Source of the DNA: CAZFLM01 sp964519955
Lineage (GTDB): Bacteria > Armatimonadota > Chthonomonadetes > Chthonomonadales > CAJBBX01
Assembly (NCBI GenBank): GCA_964519955.1
Contig: CAZFLM010000009.1
Location: 1-64,000, forward strand
Direction of reading: 5' to 3'
Length of the DNA stretch: 64,000 nucleotides
The first letter of the stretch is position 1. The number at the start of each line of letters is the position of its first letter. The notes beneath the pieces are model-generated. The model saw only the letters and a list, made by a program, of their open reading frames with translations. It ran no database searches and was not told the DNA's origin. Positions 52,456-60,592 of this stretch are shown here, one piece after another. A program made the position numbers and the translations under genes.

Positions 52456-52585
52456 CACTGGTGGGATGGGCGTCCCCGCCCGTCGCGAGCCATGCCATGC
52501 CCCACTGGTGTGATGGGCGTCCCTGCCCGTCCCGAGCCATGCCCTACCCACTGGTGGGATGGGCGTCCCTGCCCGTCCCGAGTCC
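52456..52585. repeat. Three tandem intergenic repeats of about 47 bp
   Basis: Units start at 52456, 52503 and 52549 with the core CACTGGTGGGATGGGCGTCC and a palindromic GGGCGTCCCTGCCCG centre. They differ by a few bases. Each unit could fold into a small hairpin, and the array also lies between convergent stops, so it may serve as a REP-like element or terminator. Confidence 0.85.
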
Positions 52586-52596
52586 GGTCTTGCCGG

Positions 52597-54864
52597 CTAC
52601 TTCGCCGCCGTTCCCAGCCAGCGCGTCCTCAGGTCGCGGCAGGCAAGCACCTTCTCCGCCAGATCCAGCGGAACGTAGAAGTAGTGGTTGGTCGCCTCGA
52701 ACCCGATGCGCGAGTCGCGACACTGGATGGCGTGCAGACGAACCGCCAGGTCCTCCTCGTCGCGCAAGACTGCATCGAGCGCCTGCACCGTGCCGGCTCG
52801 ATCAGCCGCCGTGGCCAACTGCTGCCGCAGCACCACCATCCGCGTCTGGTTCGCCACACTGCGGAAGTGGATGCCCGCCGCCTCCATGACATCGGCCTCG
52901 CGGGCAAGCTCCTTCGCGTGCGCCTCGTCGGCGTGCAGCCCGCGCAGCGTCTTCGTCGCCGCCTCGAACCCGGCGCACACCTTGCGCAACTGCCCCTCGA
53001 ACACGGCCGGTGGATAGATAGAGCGCCAGCCGTTCAGGTCGTCATACGGGAACCCGACCATCGACGCGCCGTAGCCAGTCGGCTTCTCCCACACCGGGTT
53101 GGCCGGCCCCATCTGCAGCGGGGCCTGGTACACGGTTCCACCGTCGTACGGGAACTCGGCAAATGCGTCTCCCGCGGTCCGCCAAGCGCCCGCGACCTCG
53201 TCGGCGATGTCCTCGCCGAACCGGTGCGCCGCCACCTTGTGCAGCGCCGCGTCCACATCGCCGGTGCCCGCGGCTCCGACCTCCGCGACGACTTCGAGGT
53301 TAGGCGACGGGTACCCGCCAAGCGTCCACCCCAGCATCAGCCCGTCGACCCGCGAGAGCAGGTTCGCCGCGTGCTGGGCGACGCGCCCGACCGCGGGGAT
53401 GTACGGCACGGAGGACAGCTCCCACGTGTTGCCGGCCTGGATCTTCGCGAGCGTCTTCAGCCCCTGCTTGCGCGCGACATCCCAGTGCCGCGTCGCGCGG
53501 GGCCCGGGCCCGATGGTCGAGATGCTGTACTCGCCCACCACGCCCTTCACGCCGCCGCGCTCGATCGGAATGCTCCACTCGCTGACGCTCATGAACGCGG
53601 CGGACTTCGGCAGGCGCGCGATGCAGTCCGCGGCCCAGTCGTCGGCCCATCCCCAGTCCCAGCAGATGAGCGCCGTCTTCGCCCCTGCCTGCTCGATGCC
53701 CTTCGCGATCAGGCCGTTCACCTCGGCGACGACCTCGGCAGCGGGACGCGCCTTGCAGCGGGGGCAGTTGGCGCCGCCGTAGTGCGACCAGCAGCTCGTC
53801 AGGTTCTCCGACGCGGTAATCGTGAAGAAGCCGGCCAGATCGGGCACCGCGCGGCAAATGGACGCGACCGACTCGGCGATGTACTTCTGCGTCGCGGGGG
53901 CCGACGTGCAGAGCGCCGCATGGTCGCCCTCGACGACGCCCTTCAGCTCGGGGTGCGCCTCGTAGAACTTCAGCGGCATCGCGCGGGGCTCGTTCAGATA
54001 CAGGTACACGCCGATGCCGTGCTTCCTTGCGCGCGCCACCAGACGCTTGAGTGACGCGAGGCGCTTCTCATAGCCCTCGCTGAGCTTCGCGTCCCACGGG
54101 AACGGGGCGAGCTTGTAGAGGACCGCCTGGAGCCAAACACCGTCGACGCCGGACCGCGCGAGCCGCTCGAGGTATCCGTCGGGGTACGGGCCCGCGCCCT
54201 CGTCCAGCAGCGGGTCGCCATAGAGCGCGAAGTAGGAGGAGCAGTAGCGGGGCGACTGCCGGGTGTTGACGGGCGCCGGCGCGTCCGCCGGACCGGGGTC
54301 GGCCGAAAGCTCGCGGACGAAGTCGAAGAGGTGCGCGGGGCCCACGCCGACGCCGTGCGGGAACGCCTGCTTGACGATCGCGGCGATCTCGCGCTCGCGA
54401 GCCAGCGCCGCGGCGGTCGGCGGCGCATAGGCGAGGTGCTCACAGCGGGGCTTCAGGTTGCCCAGCTTGACGTAGAGGAAGTCGTCTTCGCGAAGCGTGA
54501 ACGCAAGCTCCTCCTCCGACCAGCCGAGGAGCTCGAGAAGCTGATCGTAAGGCAGGAGGTGCCAGTTGCGCCGGATGACGGTGATGTACGATCGGCGCCA
54601 CTGGTCGGTGGAGACGCGCGGAGGCCCCGCAAGGCCCATCGCCCGCCCCATACGGAGAACATCCTGCGGGCGCGCGCCGACCACCTCCGCGAGGCGCGGC
54701 GTGGGCACGAGCCCCCAGTTGCGCCACACGTAGGCGTGCATGCGGTCGGGGAAGTAAGGGGCGGGAACCGGCGCGGGCGCGCTGCCTTCCGGCAAGTCGG
54801 CCCGCGCGCAGACCATCGCCCCGAGAAGCACGGCTCCGGCAGCAAGTGCGACACCAAGCGACAT
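52597..54864 (-). CDS. Secreted TIM-barrel-like protein, 755 aa, unknown family
   Basis: The signal peptide (MSLGVALAAGAVLLGAMVCARA) shows export; the ATG at 54864 follows GGAGG. Residues about 35-150 form a helical N-terminal domain (TPRLAEVVGARPQDVLRMGRAMGL, YDQLLELLGWSEEELAFTLRE). The middle (about 190-560) has the alternating beta/alpha pattern of a glycosidase-like barrel (SGVDGVWLQAVLYKLAPF, HGIGVYLYLNEPRAMPLKF, LAGFFTITASENLTSCW, KTALICWDWGWADDWA), with acidic residues at strand ends and two Cys pairs (CWSHYGGANCPRC). The C-terminal 200 residues are helical. It is probably a glycan-active enzyme, but I cannot assign a family or catalytic residues. Confidence 0.75.
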   Translation of the reverse strand: MSLGVALAAGAVLLGAMVCARADLPEGSAPAPVPAPYFPDRMHAYVWRNWGLVPTPRLAEVVGARPQDVLRMGRAMGLAGPPRVSTDQWRRSYITVIRRNWHLLPYDQLLELLGWSEEELAFTLREDDFLYVKLGNLKPRCEHLAYAPPTAAALAREREIAAIVKQAFPHGVGVGPAHLFDFVRELSADPGPADAPAPVNTRQSPRYCSSYFALYGDPLLDEGAGPYPDGYLERLARSGVDGVWLQAVLYKLAPFPWDAKLSEGYEKRLASLKRLVARARKHGIGVYLYLNEPRAMPLKFYEAHPELKGVVEGDHAALCTSAPATQKYIAESVASICRAVPDLAGFFTITASENLTSCWSHYGGANCPRCKARPAAEVVAEVNGLIAKGIEQAGAKTALICWDWGWADDWAADCIARLPKSAAFMSVSEWSIPIERGGVKGVVGEYSISTIGPGPRATRHWDVARKQGLKTLAKIQAGNTWELSSVPYIPAVGRVAQHAANLLSRVDGLMLGWTLGGYPSPNLEVVAEVGAAGTGDVDAALHKVAAHRFGEDIADEVAGAWRTAGDAFAEFPYDGGTVYQAPLQMGPANPVWEKPTGYGASMVGFPYDDLNGWRSIYPPAVFEGQLRKVCAGFEAATKTLRGLHADEAHAKELAREADVMEAAGIHFRSVANQTRMVVLRQQLATAADRAGTVQALDAVLRDEEDLAVRLHAIQCRDSRIGFEATNHYFYVPLDLAEKVLACRDLRTRWLGTAAK

Positions 54865-54974
54865 CGACCACCTCCATCGAGCTGAGAACCGGACCAAGCC
54901 CGGCACGACGGCCCAACGACCGATGGACTACCCGCTTGTGCATGCCGCCGACGGGGGAATCGACCGGCCGAGGA

Positions 54975-55310
54975 TCACTCCTCGGCGTTCCAGTTCTCCA
55001 CCCAATCGGCCATCACCTGCTTGAGGAGCACCCGGAATGCCAGATCCCGGCTCGAGCCCTCGATGCCCAGCGCGGTGTCCGCGGCCAGCTTCAGCAGGTT
55101 CGAGAGGTCGTCCTCGTCGCCTTCGTCCAGCTCGGTGGTTCCGTTCTCCACCCAGTCACGCAGGATGCCGTCCAGCACGAACTCGTACGCGACATCCTTC
55201 CACGCCAGGGGGCAGGCCAGCGGCATGCGGTTGACGACCTTTGCGACCAGTAGCGGCGCGTCCTGCACCGCCGAGACGTCCTCTGCCGGCACGTTCCCGT
55301 AGTCAGCCAT
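54975..55310 (-). CDS. Hypothetical protein, 111 aa
   Basis: A small acidic, helical soluble protein with repeated Trp-containing helices (DVAYEFVLDGILRDWVENGTT, DLAFRVLLKQVMADWVENWN). The ATG at 55310 follows GGGAGGAAGG, an excellent ribosome-binding site. It lies 60 nt after the radical SAM gene with a hairpin between. No family is recognised; the pattern could be a small chaperone-like or regulatory protein. Confidence 0.75.
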   Translation of the reverse strand: MADYGNVPAEDVSAVQDAPLLVAKVVNRMPLACPLAWKDVAYEFVLDGILRDWVENGTTELDEGDEDDLSNLLKLAADTALGIEGSSRDLAFRVLLKQVMADWVENWNAEE

Positions 55311-55342
55311 GTGACCTTCCTCCCGCTCAACTGCGTGATGGA

Positions 55343-55360
55343 GGCCCCGCCGTCGGGGCC
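55343..55360 (-). terminator. Terminator hairpin after the radical SAM gene
   Basis: A perfect 7-bp stem, GGCCCCG / CGGGGCC, with a 4-nt loop lies 10 nt past the stop. Confidence 0.6.
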
Positions 55361-55370
55361 TTGCCGCGCA

Positions 55371-57251
55371 TTATACCTGCGACGCCGAACGCCCTGTCTG
55401 AACGTCCGTCACGAAGCGCTCGCACGCCCGGCACAGCTCGCACGGCCCCGTGTGGCAGTCGGCGGTCGGCTTGCCGGCGCGGCTGCGCTTGTCCTCCCGC
55501 TTCAGGAACGCCTTCGACACGCCCTGGTCGATGTGGTCCCACGGCAGCGCCTCACGGTGGTCCTTCTCGCGGTGCGCCACGAAGTCCGCGTCGACGCCCG
55601 CCTCCGCCAGAGCCGCCATCCACGTGTCGTACTGGAAGTGCTCGGTCCACGAGTCGAACCGGCACCCGCGCCGCCAGGCCAGCTCGATCGCGTCGCCCAC
55701 GCGCCGGTCGCCGAGGGAGAGCACCGCCTCCAGCCGCGTCCCCCGCGGGTCGTGGTGGCGGAACTGCACGGCCCGGTCGCCAACGTGCCGGCGAATGAGC
55801 CCGAGCTTCCGCTCGACCTCCTCGATCGGGTCCTGGGCGTGCCACTGCCAGGGCGTGTGCGGCTTGGGCACGAACGTCGAGACGCTCACCGAGATCGCCG
55901 GGGCTCGCACCTGCATCCGCCGCGCCAGCTTGGCCACCCGCGTCGCCAGCGAGGCGATGCCGATCACGTCCTCGTCGGTCTCCGTCGGGAGCGAGATCAT
56001 GAAGTAGAGTTTAACGCGATTCCACCCGGCCTTGAACGCTGCCTCCACCGCCGCGAACAGGTTCTCGTCCGTGACCCCCTTATTGGCGACGTCGCGCATG
56101 CGCTGGGTCCCTGCCTCCGGAGCCAACGTGAGGCCGGTCTTGCGCACCTTCTGGATCTCCTCCAGCAGATGTATGCAGTCGGCGTCCGCGCGCGTCGAGG
56201 GCAACGACACGCCGACCTTCCGGTCGCCGAACGTGTCGATCATGCCATGCACGATCTCGCCGACGCGGCTGTGGTCCAGGGTCGAGAGCGACACGAGGCA
56301 GATCTCCTCGTGCCCGGTGGAGCGCACCATTTGCTCGGCCAGTTCGCGCAGGCGCTCCGGCGACTTCTCGCGCACGGGTCGAGTGATCATGCCCGCCTGG
56401 CAGAACCGGCAGCCGCGCGTGCAGCCCCGCATCACCTCCAGCGAGATGCGGTCATGCACCACCTCGATCAGCGGGACGATCGGCGCCGCCGGGTACGGCA
56501 GCGCGTCCACGTCGTCCACCTTGCGACGGTGAACCGTAGCCGGCACCTTACGCTTGAACTCCGCCTTGGGCGCAACACGCTGGGGCAACCGCGGGTCGGC
56601 GCCTTCCTCGCGCGCCGCCGGCTCGTAGAAGCGCGGCACGTAGACGCCCTCGATGCGCGCGAGGCGCAGCAGACGCTCCTCGCGCGGCAGCCCGCGCCCG
56701 GCCTCGCACGCTTCGAGCAACTCGACCAGCACCTCCTCGCCCTCGCCGATGACGAACGCATCGATGAAGCGCGCCATGGGCTCGGGGTTCGACGCGCAGT
56801 GCCCCCCGGCGATGACGATCGGGCACTCCGCCGCGTCGCGCTCCTCCGCGGCTATCGGGATGCCGGCCAGGTCGAGCATGTTCAGCACGTTCGTGTAGCC
56901 CAGCTCGTGCGACAGGCTGAAGCCGAGCACGTCGAACTCCCTCACCGGACTGCGCGTCTCCAGCGTGAACAGGGGCAGGCCGCGCTCCCGCATCAGAGCA
57001 TCCATGTCCGGCCACGGGGCGAAGACGCGCTCTGCCGCCCACCCCTCGCGCAAGTTGACGACGTGGTACAGGATCGAGAGCGCCAGGTTGCTCATGCCGA
57101 TCTCGTAGGTGTCCGGGAAGGCCAGAGCCATCCGCAGCCGGCACGCAGCCGGGTCCTTGACGATCGCGTTCAGCTCGCCGCCGGTGTAGCGGGCCGGTTT
57201 GGCGACGCGCGGCAGGATGAGATCGAGTTCGGCGTCGAGGGTGGTGGGCAT
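55371..57251 (-). CDS. B12-binding-type radical SAM protein (TIGR03960 family)
   Basis: A 626-residue protein. A B12-binding-like N-terminal domain (about 40-190: FPDTYEIGMSNLALSILYHVVN, PIVIAGGHCASNPEPMARFID) precedes a radical SAM core with the cluster motif C277-TRG-C281-RF-C284. Further core motifs are HEEICLVSLSTLDHS and KTGLTLAPEAGTQRMR. The C-terminus has a Cys-rich finger (CHTGPCELCRACERF). Members of this family often pair with a DUF2344 protein and are linked to tRNA or rRNA base modification, but the reaction is not settled and no such partner is adjacent. It is expressed from a good sigma-70 promoter and is divergent from the SDR gene. Confidence 0.93.
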   Translation of the reverse strand: MPTTLDAELDLILPRVAKPARYTGGELNAIVKDPAACRLRMALAFPDTYEIGMSNLALSILYHVVNLREGWAAERVFAPWPDMDALMRERGLPLFTLETRSPVREFDVLGFSLSHELGYTNVLNMLDLAGIPIAAEERDAAECPIVIAGGHCASNPEPMARFIDAFVIGEGEEVLVELLEACEAGRGLPREERLLRLARIEGVYVPRFYEPAAREEGADPRLPQRVAPKAEFKRKVPATVHRRKVDDVDALPYPAAPIVPLIEVVHDRISLEVMRGCTRGCRFCQAGMITRPVREKSPERLRELAEQMVRSTGHEEICLVSLSTLDHSRVGEIVHGMIDTFGDRKVGVSLPSTRADADCIHLLEEIQKVRKTGLTLAPEAGTQRMRDVANKGVTDENLFAAVEAAFKAGWNRVKLYFMISLPTETDEDVIGIASLATRVAKLARRMQVRAPAISVSVSTFVPKPHTPWQWHAQDPIEEVERKLGLIRRHVGDRAVQFRHHDPRGTRLEAVLSLGDRRVGDAIELAWRRGCRFDSWTEHFQYDTWMAALAEAGVDADFVAHREKDHREALPWDHIDQGVSKAFLKREDKRSRAGKPTADCHTGPCELCRACERFVTDVQTGRSASQV

Positions 57252-57294
57252 GGATGCGTCCGTTCCGCCAGCTTAGCGCGGCTAATGGTGGCGG

Positions 57295-57324
57295 AGTATA
57301 GCACGGGTCGCCGCGGGCGGTCAA
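57295..57324 (-). promoter_or_regulatory. Sigma-70-type promoter for the radical SAM gene
   Basis: On the minus strand: TTGACC, 18 nt, TATACT. It lies 44 nt before the start codon. Confidence 0.7.
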
Positions 57325-57395
57325 AGGCCTCGCGAGCGGCCGGCGCTTTGCCGGGTACCATAGCTCCACGAGCCGTTCGGAGGAGGTGCCGCACA

Positions 57396-58148
57396 GTGTT
57401 CCTGCAGCTCGAAGGCAAGGTGGCGGTGGTGACCGGAGCGGCCCGAGGCATCGGCGCGGCCATTGCGGAGCGCCTCGCCTGGGCCGGCGCAGCGGTGGTC
57501 GCGGCTGACCGGGATGGCGACGGCGCCGCTGAGCTGGCCCAGCGCATCGCCCAGACCGGCGCGACCTGCCTGCCGATGGTCGCCGACGTCACCCGGCAGG
57601 AGGACGTCGACCGCGTGGTGTCGGAGACGCTGCGTACGCTCGGCCGCCTGGACATCCTGGTGAACAACGCGGGCATCGCGGGGCGCGCCGCACCCATCTG
57701 GGAGACCAGCGACGAGGACTGGAGCCGGGTCATCGATCTCGACCTGACGGCCGTGTTCCGGATGTGCCGGGCGTGCGTCATCCCGATGCGGGAGCAGCGG
57801 TCTGGCGCCATCGTCAACGTGGCGTCCATCGCCGGCAAGGAGGGCAACCCCAACATGGTGCCCTACTCCGCCGCGAAGGCCGGCGTGATCTGCCTGACGA
57901 AGGCCATCGCCAAGGAAGTGACCGGCGACGGCATCCGGGTCAACTGCGTAACCCCCGCCGTCATCGAGACGCCGATTCTGCGGCAACTAACCGCCGAGCA
58001 GGTTGCGTATATGTGCTCGAAGATCCCGCTGGGGCGCACCGGAACCCCGGAGGAGGTGGCCGCCGTAGTCCACTTCCTCGCATCCGACGACGCTGGCTTC
58101 GTGACCGGGCAGTGCTACGATGTCAGCGGCGGGCGCGCCACATACTGA
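57396..58148 (+). CDS. Short-chain dehydrogenase/reductase (FabG-like)
   Basis: A 250-residue classical SDR. The nucleotide site TGAARGIG (13-20), NNAG (90-93) and the catalytic triad S144, Y157, K161 (VASIAG; YSAAKAG) are intact, and the C-terminus ends in the family pattern YDVSGGRATY. It should interconvert a ketone and an alcohol with NAD(P)H; the substrate cannot be told from sequence. The start is a GTG (57396) behind GGAGGAGGTG. The much longer in-frame upstream extension runs antisense through the radical SAM gene and is not real. Confidence 0.92.
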   Translation: MFLQLEGKVAVVTGAARGIGAAIAERLAWAGAAVVAADRDGDGAAELAQRIAQTGATCLPMVADVTRQEDVDRVVSETLRTLGRLDILVNNAGIAGRAAPIWETSDEDWSRVIDLDLTAVFRMCRACVIPMREQRSGAIVNVASIAGKEGNPNMVPYSAAKAGVICLTKAIAKEVTGDGIRVNCVTPAVIETPILRQLTAEQVAYMCSKIPLGRTGTPEEVAAVVHFLASDDAGFVTGQCYDVSGGRATY

Positions 58149-58233
58149 GCCCCCGTACGGCCCTGATGTCGAGAAGCCCATATCGCTCCGCTGCCGCGCC
58201 CTGAGTGGCGGCACTCGAAAGGGACACGGCTGA

Positions 58234-58911
58234 ATGCCACTCCGCCTCTGGTACGTGACGCGCTTCCATCTCTGGCAACTCATCGACACGGAGGGCGACG
58301 CGCACCGTCTCCGCACGCTCACGCCCCGTGCGCCTCTGTTCGATGAGAGTGCCGATACCGAGCAGGCGCTGGTTCTCAAGAGCGGGCACGTCCGCATCCA
58401 GAAGGAACTCCCGGGCATGGGCCTCCGAACCGTCGAGGTCGTGAACCCGGGCGAGGTAGTGGGTCTGGTGAACACGAGGACGGAGCGCTCCGGCCTCGAG
58501 GCCGCCGAGGTGATGGATGAGGCGGAGGCCTACGTGTTCCCGCGCCGCGAGCTGATGGAGAGGGCCATGCGTAACCCGCTGCCGCCGAGCTGGGCGATGA
58601 TCAGGGCCACCCTCCAACTGCGCCGGGTGGAGATACCGGCGGAGAAGGTCCTGTTCCGCACCATCGAAGCGCGGGTGGCGCACGTGCTCCGCACCATAGC
58701 CGAGCGCCACCCCGGCTCCTCCGACGGCTCGTGCCGCTCCATCGGCCCGAAGCTGGCCACGTGGAAGCTCGCCGATCTGTCGCAGACGAACCGCGAGGTG
58801 GTTCGGCTGATGCTCGACCACTGGGCGGGCAGCGGCGTCGTTTGCTGGCGCGGGGGACGGATTGTGCTTACCGGAGAGGACGCGTTGGCATCGTTGGCGG
58901 AGGGCGCCTGA
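58234..58911 (+). CDS. Crp/Fnr-family transcription regulator
   Basis: A 225-residue regulator. The N-terminal cyclic-nucleotide-binding-like fold (about 20-115: APLFDESADTEQALVLKSGHVRIQK, VEVVNPGEVVGLVN) and dimer helix precede a winged HTH at about 145-215 (ARVAHVLRTIAERHPG, TWKLADLSQTNREVVRLMLDHWAGSG). No Cys cluster of the FNR type is seen, so it is closer to CRP-like sensors of unknown ligand. It follows the SDR gene by 85 nt on the same strand and may regulate it. The ATG at 58234 follows GAAAGGGA. Confidence 0.9.
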   Translation: MPLRLWYVTRFHLWQLIDTEGDAHRLRTLTPRAPLFDESADTEQALVLKSGHVRIQKELPGMGLRTVEVVNPGEVVGLVNTRTERSGLEAAEVMDEAEAYVFPRRELMERAMRNPLPPSWAMIRATLQLRRVEIPAEKVLFRTIEARVAHVLRTIAERHPGSSDGSCRSIGPKLATWKLADLSQTNREVVRLMLDHWAGSGVVCWRGGRIVLTGEDALASLAEGA

Positions 58912-58931
58912 CCCACCGCCAACCGGCCAGC

Positions 58932-59558
58932 CTATCGCCCGCAGATGAGAGGCGCGGCGCCGCTCGCGTAGAGCCCCTGGAGCAGCGCGGCCACGAGCAG
59001 AACGCCCGCCAGGGTGCAGAGCGTGCCGCGCTCGCTCTGCACGGCTTCGGCGGCACTGAAGCGGTGCAGGCTGAGGCGCGGACAGGGCCGCAAGCGCGGC
59101 ACCCAGCGCGGCACGCGCTGGCAGTAGTCGGCATACTCCTCGCCGAACACCCCGCTCAGCAGCTTCTCCTCCCACTTCACCACGGCCTGGTAGTAGCACG
59201 CCAGCACCGCCAGCGCCACCGGAAGCACCACAAACCGCCCTGCCAGGCAGAGGGCTCCAGCGGCTATCAGGGCGTTGCCGATGTACAGTGGGTTCCTCAC
59301 CAGCCGGTACGGTCCGGCGACCACCAGCGGCCCGACAGCGCCGGACCGGGTGCGCGTGATCCGGCCCGCGTACCCCACCGAGATGAGGCGGATCATCTCC
59401 CCGGCGGCCAGCAGTGGCAGGCCGACGGCAACCTCGAGCCGGAGGTTGTGGATCCACGTGAACGGCATCAGCAGCAAGACGGGGATGGCGACGAGGGGCA
59501 GCCACGTGCGGCGCTGGAAGATCCAGCCACCGACGTCATGGTAGGCAATCGCTGTCAA
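58932..59558 (-). CDS. Isoprenylcysteine/phospholipid methyltransferase-like membrane protein
   Basis: A 208-residue membrane protein with about five helices. The signature PYRLVRNPLYIGNALIAAG, with EEKLLSGVFGEEYADYCQRVPRWVPR, is that of the ICMT/PEMT-like small SAM-dependent methyltransferases. The substrate (a lipid or prenyl thiol) is unknown. A TTG start (59558) with GGGAGAG upstream fits best. A start further upstream would add a non-hydrophobic Arg-rich leader and lacks a ribosome-binding site. Confidence 0.85.
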   Translation of the reverse strand: MTAIAYHDVGGWIFQRRTWLPLVAIPVLLLMPFTWIHNLRLEVAVGLPLLAAGEMIRLISVGYAGRITRTRSGAVGPLVVAGPYRLVRNPLYIGNALIAAGALCLAGRFVVLPVALAVLACYYQAVVKWEEKLLSGVFGEEYADYCQRVPRWVPRLRPCPRLSLHRFSAAEAVQSERGTLCTLAGVLLVAALLQGLYASGAAPLICGR

Positions 59559-59706
59559 GCACACTCTCCCGCGGATGGACTTGTGCGGCCGACCGGTCCG
59601 GGGTCGAGTTGGTCGACTCCAGCCGGCGCCGAACGGCCTGCTAGTTACTACGCGCAAACACCCCGGAGTCTACACCCACCGGCGCGCAATGCCGGCGCCG
59701 ATTCGC

Positions 59707-60465
59707 TCAAACGGGACCGCACAAGCCGTCGCCGCCCCGGGCTGCGGCCACGACGCAGGCCTCTGCCGCCCCGGCGTCCCTCAGCACCCGAACGCACTCC
59801 GCGACGGTGTTGAGCGTCGTGACGACATCGTCCACCAGCAGCACGCGCCTGCCTTGGATGCTGGACGGACTCCGCACTGCGAAGGCGTCGCGAATGTTCG
59901 CGGCCCGCTCAGCCGCCGGCAATGACGCCTGGGGCCGAGTCCGCCGCACCCGCGCCACTGAGCGTGTGTCAACCTCGCATCCGAGACGCCGTCGCAGCAC
60001 CCGCGCAAGCAGCTCCGACTGGTTGAAACCGCGTTCCCGGAGACGCGATGGGTGGAGCGGCACGGGCACGGCGACCCACTGCCCAGGCTCCTCGACTGCT
60101 CCGAATAGGCTGTCCGCCAGGAAGTCGCCGAGCACCTCTGCGACGCGCCGCCGCCTCCCGTACTTCAGCGCGAGGACGGCGTCGCGCAGGGCTCCCTCGT
60201 ACACCCCGGCAGCATGAAGGCCGGTGAACTGAGATGGCGGGTTGCCGTCGCACGCGCGACAGCAGGACGCCCCGCCCACGCCCTGGAGCACCGTCCCCCC
60301 GCATCTCGCGCAGACCGGGGCCACCGTGGCGCGGAACTCCGAGCGGCACGTCGCGCACACGATCGAGTCCCCGCCCGAGCCACACACCGCACAGGCAGGA
60401 GGATACACCAGATCGAGCACCCCGGTCAGGATGTACCCGACGAGGCCGGCAGCACCTGCAGACAC
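59707..60465 (-). CDS. comF: ComF-family phosphoribosyltransferase-like protein
   Basis: A 252-residue protein. An N-terminal zinc finger (CAVCG...CATC...CARCGG...CRACDG) is followed by a type I PRTase domain with VPVPLHPSRLRERGFNQSELLA and the PRPP loop VLLVDDVVTT (about 206-215). In naturally competent bacteria ComF acts in DNA uptake after entry. In others its role is open. I place the start at a GTG (60465) behind GAAGGGAC; an ATG at 60519 adds 18 residues but has no ribosome-binding site. A strong hairpin precedes the gene. Confidence 0.9.
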   Translation of the reverse strand: MSAGAAGLVGYILTGVLDLVYPPACAVCGSGGDSIVCATCRSEFRATVAPVCARCGGTVLQGVGGASCCRACDGNPPSQFTGLHAAGVYEGALRDAVLALKYGRRRRVAEVLGDFLADSLFGAVEEPGQWVAVPVPLHPSRLRERGFNQSELLARVLRRRLGCEVDTRSVARVRRTRPQASLPAAERAANIRDAFAVRSPSSIQGRRVLLVDDVVTTLNTVAECVRVLRDAGAAEACVVAAARGGDGLCGPV

Positions 60466-60526
60466 TGTCGTGAGTCCCTTCAGGGTGCGCCTAAGGCCGG
60501 CTGCAGAGTCGCCGGCCATATGGAGA

Positions 60527-60567
60527 CGCCACCGTGGGGAGCGACATGCCGCATCCCCACGGTGGCG
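60527..60567 (-). terminator. Terminator hairpin between acyl-CoA synthetase/GNAT and comF
   Basis: A perfect 14-bp inverted repeat, CGCCACCGTGGGGA / TCCCCACGGTGGCG, with a 13-nt loop lies 26 nt past the stop of the upstream gene. Confidence 0.8.
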
Positions 60568-60592
60568 TTCGGTGCCTGGCTCTACATGGGCA

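Noticed and set aside
52456..52585. CRISPR array
   Set aside because: There are three units directly joined with no variable spacers and no cas genes.
55311..57395. In-frame upstream extension of the SDR gene
   Set aside because: It is antisense to the well-supported radical SAM gene and has no domain content. The GTG at 57396 with a strong ribosome-binding site starts a normal-length SDR.
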